In this document: positions 6,458 through 7,807 of the stretch, in pieces
How positions within the stretch are numbered: position 1 is the first letter of the stretch
Layout of the letters: every line of letters starts with the position of its first letter
DNA from: an uncultured Actinomyces sp.
GTDB lineage: Bacteria > Actinomycetota > Actinomycetes > Actinomycetales > Actinomycetaceae
Assembly: GCA_902773415.1 (NCBI GenBank)
Contig: CACYEE010000058.1
Span: 1-7,807 of the forward strand
DNA: 7,807 nt
Direction of reading: 5' to 3'
Made by a program: the position numbers and the translations under genes
Notes under the pieces: model-generated
What the model was told of the DNA's origin: nothing
The model's input: the letters and a program-made list of their open reading frames with translations, nothing else
The model's database searches: none

Positions 6458-6593
6458 AAAACGGTTCCGTTTGTGGACGCGGGGCATGCAGGGCGACGGG
6501 GATCGTACACGCCAACGGCGGCGCGCAGGCCGAAATGCACGGGGCCGTTTCGCAAGGTCGTGTCCGCCGCCGGGATGACACGAGAGGGCAGGC

Positions 6594-6630
6594 CAGGTGG
6601 CACTTGGGGCCTGTCCCCAGGTGCCGCCTG
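6594..6630. repeat. Hairpin repeat with GGGG-CCTGT-CCCC core (REP-like)
   Basis: A 37-base element: 6594-6609 pairs with 6615-6630 through 16 consecutive pairs (two of them G-T), loop CCTGT. Its central 16 bases, TTGGGGCCTGTCCCCA, differ at one position from those in the right unit of the 4483-4550 element, so the two are clearly related. It lies between the AIM24 stop and the antiporter promoter, with no T-run on either side. Confidence 0.8.
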
Positions 6631-6641
6631 CGCAAGCAGAT

Positions 6642-6678
6642 GGGGCGGGAATCGGAACGCCGTGCCGAATCCCGCCCC
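6642..6678. terminator. GC-rich hairpin downstream of AIM24, possible terminator
   Basis: GGGGCGGGAATCGG (6642-6655) and CCGAATCCCGCCCC (6665-6678) form a 14-base stem with one mismatch and a 9-base loop, 66 bases past the AIM24 stop. Strong pairing and position fit transcript ending, but no T-run follows on the minus strand. It could instead be an RNA-stabilising or Rho-linked structure. It is distinct from the GGGG-N5-CCCC family. Confidence 0.45.
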
Positions 6679-6744
6679 GTCCGGGCCGATTATCCGTGCG
6701 AGACAGCCCGCGCGTGGGCAGGGCCTCGCGACCGGTGCCGAGCG

Positions 6745-7539
6745 CTACGCGCCCGTGCCGGCGGGCGCGAAAGGCGTGCCGTAGACGGTGGGCGACATGA
6801 GCACGCGCCCGGTGCCGCGGTAGACGTTGACAAGGCCTTCGCCCGAGGCCGCCGAGCCGAGGAGGCTCTTTGTCGAACGCTCCACGGTGAACTGGAGCGA
6901 CGGGGACCAGGCAAGCGCCATGTTGCCGTCGATCTTGAGAACGTCGTCCTGTAGGTCGATGACGACGAGTTCTTCGGCCGGGCACGGCGATTCGAGGCAG
7001 ACGACGCCCTGCCCCTGCAAGGACAGGTTGAACAGGCCCTCGCCTCCGGCAACGGCGGAGGAGAAGGAGGAGCGGGCGACGGTCTTGTGCTGGAGGCGCC
7101 CGTCGCAGGCGAGGAAGAGGCCGTCGTCCAGCACGATTCCCCCGCCCCACTGGCCGACTTCCTGAAGCACGATGTACTTGTATGTCGGTTCGAGGACGAG
7201 CATGCCCGACCCTTGGTATTCGGGCTTGATGGCGCTTTCCTTCGTGACGGCGCCGCGCAGCGCCTTGCCGAAGAAGTCGCCCACGCCCTTGACGCCGGAT
7301 GTCGCATGAACGTCTCCGACCATCCACTGCATGGCGCCGGCCTGGACCGTCACGGGAGCCTGGGAGAGGTCGCACGCAACCTGGCGGCGGTGGACGTTCA
7401 TTTGCGACGCGAACCATGCCCGCTGCGCGGTTGCGCCGTTGACCGAGAGGTCTCGCTTCCACTGGATGACCTGGAATCCTCCGAGTTGCGCGATGATGTC
7501 GACATCGTCGTTGTTGAAGAAGTTGCCCACATTGAACAT
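6745..7539 (-). CDS. AIM24 family protein
   Basis: 264 residues, normal for the bacterial AIM24 (PF01987/TIGR00266) family, a double beta-helix fold of unclear biochemical role named after a yeast mitochondrial protein. Seen: GAMQWMVGDVHATSGVKGVG (68-87), then a G-x-G strand region (110-113) and alternating hydrophobic beta-like strands. Two similar blocks, GGEGLFNLSLQGQGVVCLES (165-184) and ASGEGLVNVYRGTGRVLMSP (231-250), are the internal pseudo-repeat expected of the family. There is no signal peptide or membrane segment, so it is cytoplasmic or peripheral. The ATG at 7539 has AAGGAAAGG upstream with a rather long spacing of about 11 bases. It is 125 bases behind the methyltransferase-like gene on the same strand. 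The family call is solid; function unknown. Confidence 0.88.
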   Translation of the reverse strand: MFNVGNFFNNDDVDIIAQLGGFQVIQWKRDLSVNGATAQRAWFASQMNVHRRQVACDLSQAPVTVQAGAMQWMVGDVHATSGVKGVGDFFGKALRGAVTKESAIKPEYQGSGMLVLEPTYKYIVLQEVGQWGGGIVLDDGLFLACDGRLQHKTVARSSFSSAVAGGEGLFNLSLQGQGVVCLESPCPAEELVVIDLQDDVLKIDGNMALAWSPSLQFTVERSTKSLLGSAASGEGLVNVYRGTGRVLMSPTVYGTPFAPAGTGA

Positions 7540-7597
7540 TGTTGGTTCTGCCTTTCCTTGAGGTAGCCGGCTTCAGGTTTCACCCTACCTGCCTGCG

Positions 7598-7627
7598 GGG
7601 AACCGACGCGGGCGGCTCGCGGTTCCC
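7598..7627. terminator. Hairpin between the methyltransferase-like gene and AIM24
   Basis: GGGAACCG (7598-7605) pairs perfectly with CGGTTCCC (7620-7627) across a 14-base GC-rich loop. It lies 37 bases downstream of the methyltransferase-like stop (minus strand) and upstream of AIM24. Without a T-run it may be a weak terminator or processing hairpin. A short direct repeat (CTGCCTGC) borders it on both sides. Confidence 0.35.
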
Positions 7628-7664
7628 TGCCTGCCGCACCGGACATCGCCGCCGACCGTATCGG

Positions 7665-7807
7665 CTAGCGGCTCCGCCTCGGGACGACGCCATAGGGCAC
7701 GATGGCGGGGGCCGAGGCCCGGTAGGTTTCGTACTCGCTTCCGAAATCGCGAAGGAGCCGGCGTTCTTCGGCGCGAATCTGGATGGCCTGCGCCGCGGCG
7801 AGGCGAG
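7665..7807 (-). CDS. Isoprenylcysteine carboxyl methyltransferase family protein (C-terminal fragment)
   Basis: Only the last 46 codons are present; the rest lies beyond the right edge. The visible end contains IQIRAEERRLLRDFGSEYET followed by YRASAPAIVPYG. This is the characteristic C-terminal pattern (R-x-x-x-E-E-R-L-L-x-x-x-F-G-x-x-Y-x-x-Y) of the bacterial ICMT/PEMT-type membrane methyltransferases, where the E-E-R and F-G-x-x-Y residues belong to the SAM-binding end. Bacterial members usually have no known prenylated substrate, so the substrate is open. It ends in TAG at 7665-7667. It is followed on the same strand by AIM24 after 125 bases containing a hairpin. Confidence 0.8.
   Translation of the reverse strand, partial: RLAAAQAIQIRAEERRLLRDFGSEYETYRASAPAIVPYGVVPRRSR

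Noticed and set aside
6150..6744. A tRNA, small protein gene or CRISPR-like array in the long gap before the antiporter
   Set aside because: No cloverleaf with a CCA-ready end, no regularly spaced repeats and no small frame with a binding site and a sensible protein. The structure there is accounted for by the riboswitch, promoter and hairpins; 6473-6593 shows nothing I can support.

Overview
The window is very GC-rich bacterial DNA in which every gene has a strong third-position G/C bias, so long open frames also appear on non-coding strands. The gene set suggests a high-GC Gram-positive bacterium. It comprises an L,D-transpeptidase with a VanW-type peptidoglycan-binding region, a ThrE-type exporter, a TauE/SafE permease, an NhaC-family transporter behind a lysine riboswitch, and an AIM24 protein next to an isoprenylcysteine-methyltransferase-like protein. 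My best guess is an actinobacterium of the class Coriobacteriia (Eggerthella/Slackia type). This is an inference from gene content and style, not from a marker gene.

Layout, left to right. Positions 1-1976 (minus) hold the N-terminal 658 residues of a membrane-anchored L,D-transpeptidase. Its cytoplasmic tail carries a duplicated ~108-residue repeat, and its catalytic cysteine motif lies beyond the left edge. A divergent intergenic region follows, with a stable hairpin just before the next start. Positions 2131-3642 (plus) encode a full-length two-domain ThrE-family threonine/serine exporter. A palindromic hairpin (3654-3682) separates it from a TauE/SafE-family permease (3721-4482, plus). 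The permease converges on an NhaC-family antiporter (4566-6149, minus), with a long perfect inverted repeat between the two stops (4483-4550).

The roughly 600-base gap between the antiporter start and the AIM24 stop is rich in regulatory structure. Reading on the minus strand, it holds a GC hairpin (6642-6678), another member of the palindromic repeat family (6594-6630), a candidate promoter (6430-6457), a well-conserved lysine riboswitch aptamer (6218-6409), and an expression platform whose helices are mutually exclusive and can bury or free the Shine-Dalgarno sequence. AIM24 (6745-7539, minus) follows, then the last 46 codons of an isoprenylcysteine carboxyl methyltransferase-like protein (7665-7807, minus).

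Functional reading: the centre of the window is a transport block (amino-acid exporter, anion/sulfur-type permease, cation-coupled antiporter). The riboswitch gives the antiporter a specific prediction: it is probably a lysine transporter shut off by lysine, not a generic Na+/H+ antiporter. Four hairpin units built on a GGGG-N5-CCCC core (3654, 4484, 4518, 6594) all lie between genes and look like a REP-type repeat family. I see no CRISPR array, tRNA, rRNA, insertion-sequence gene or phage gene, and no convincing wholly new multigene system. The riboswitch switch design, the repeat family and the duplicated transpeptidase tail are the parts most worth checking.
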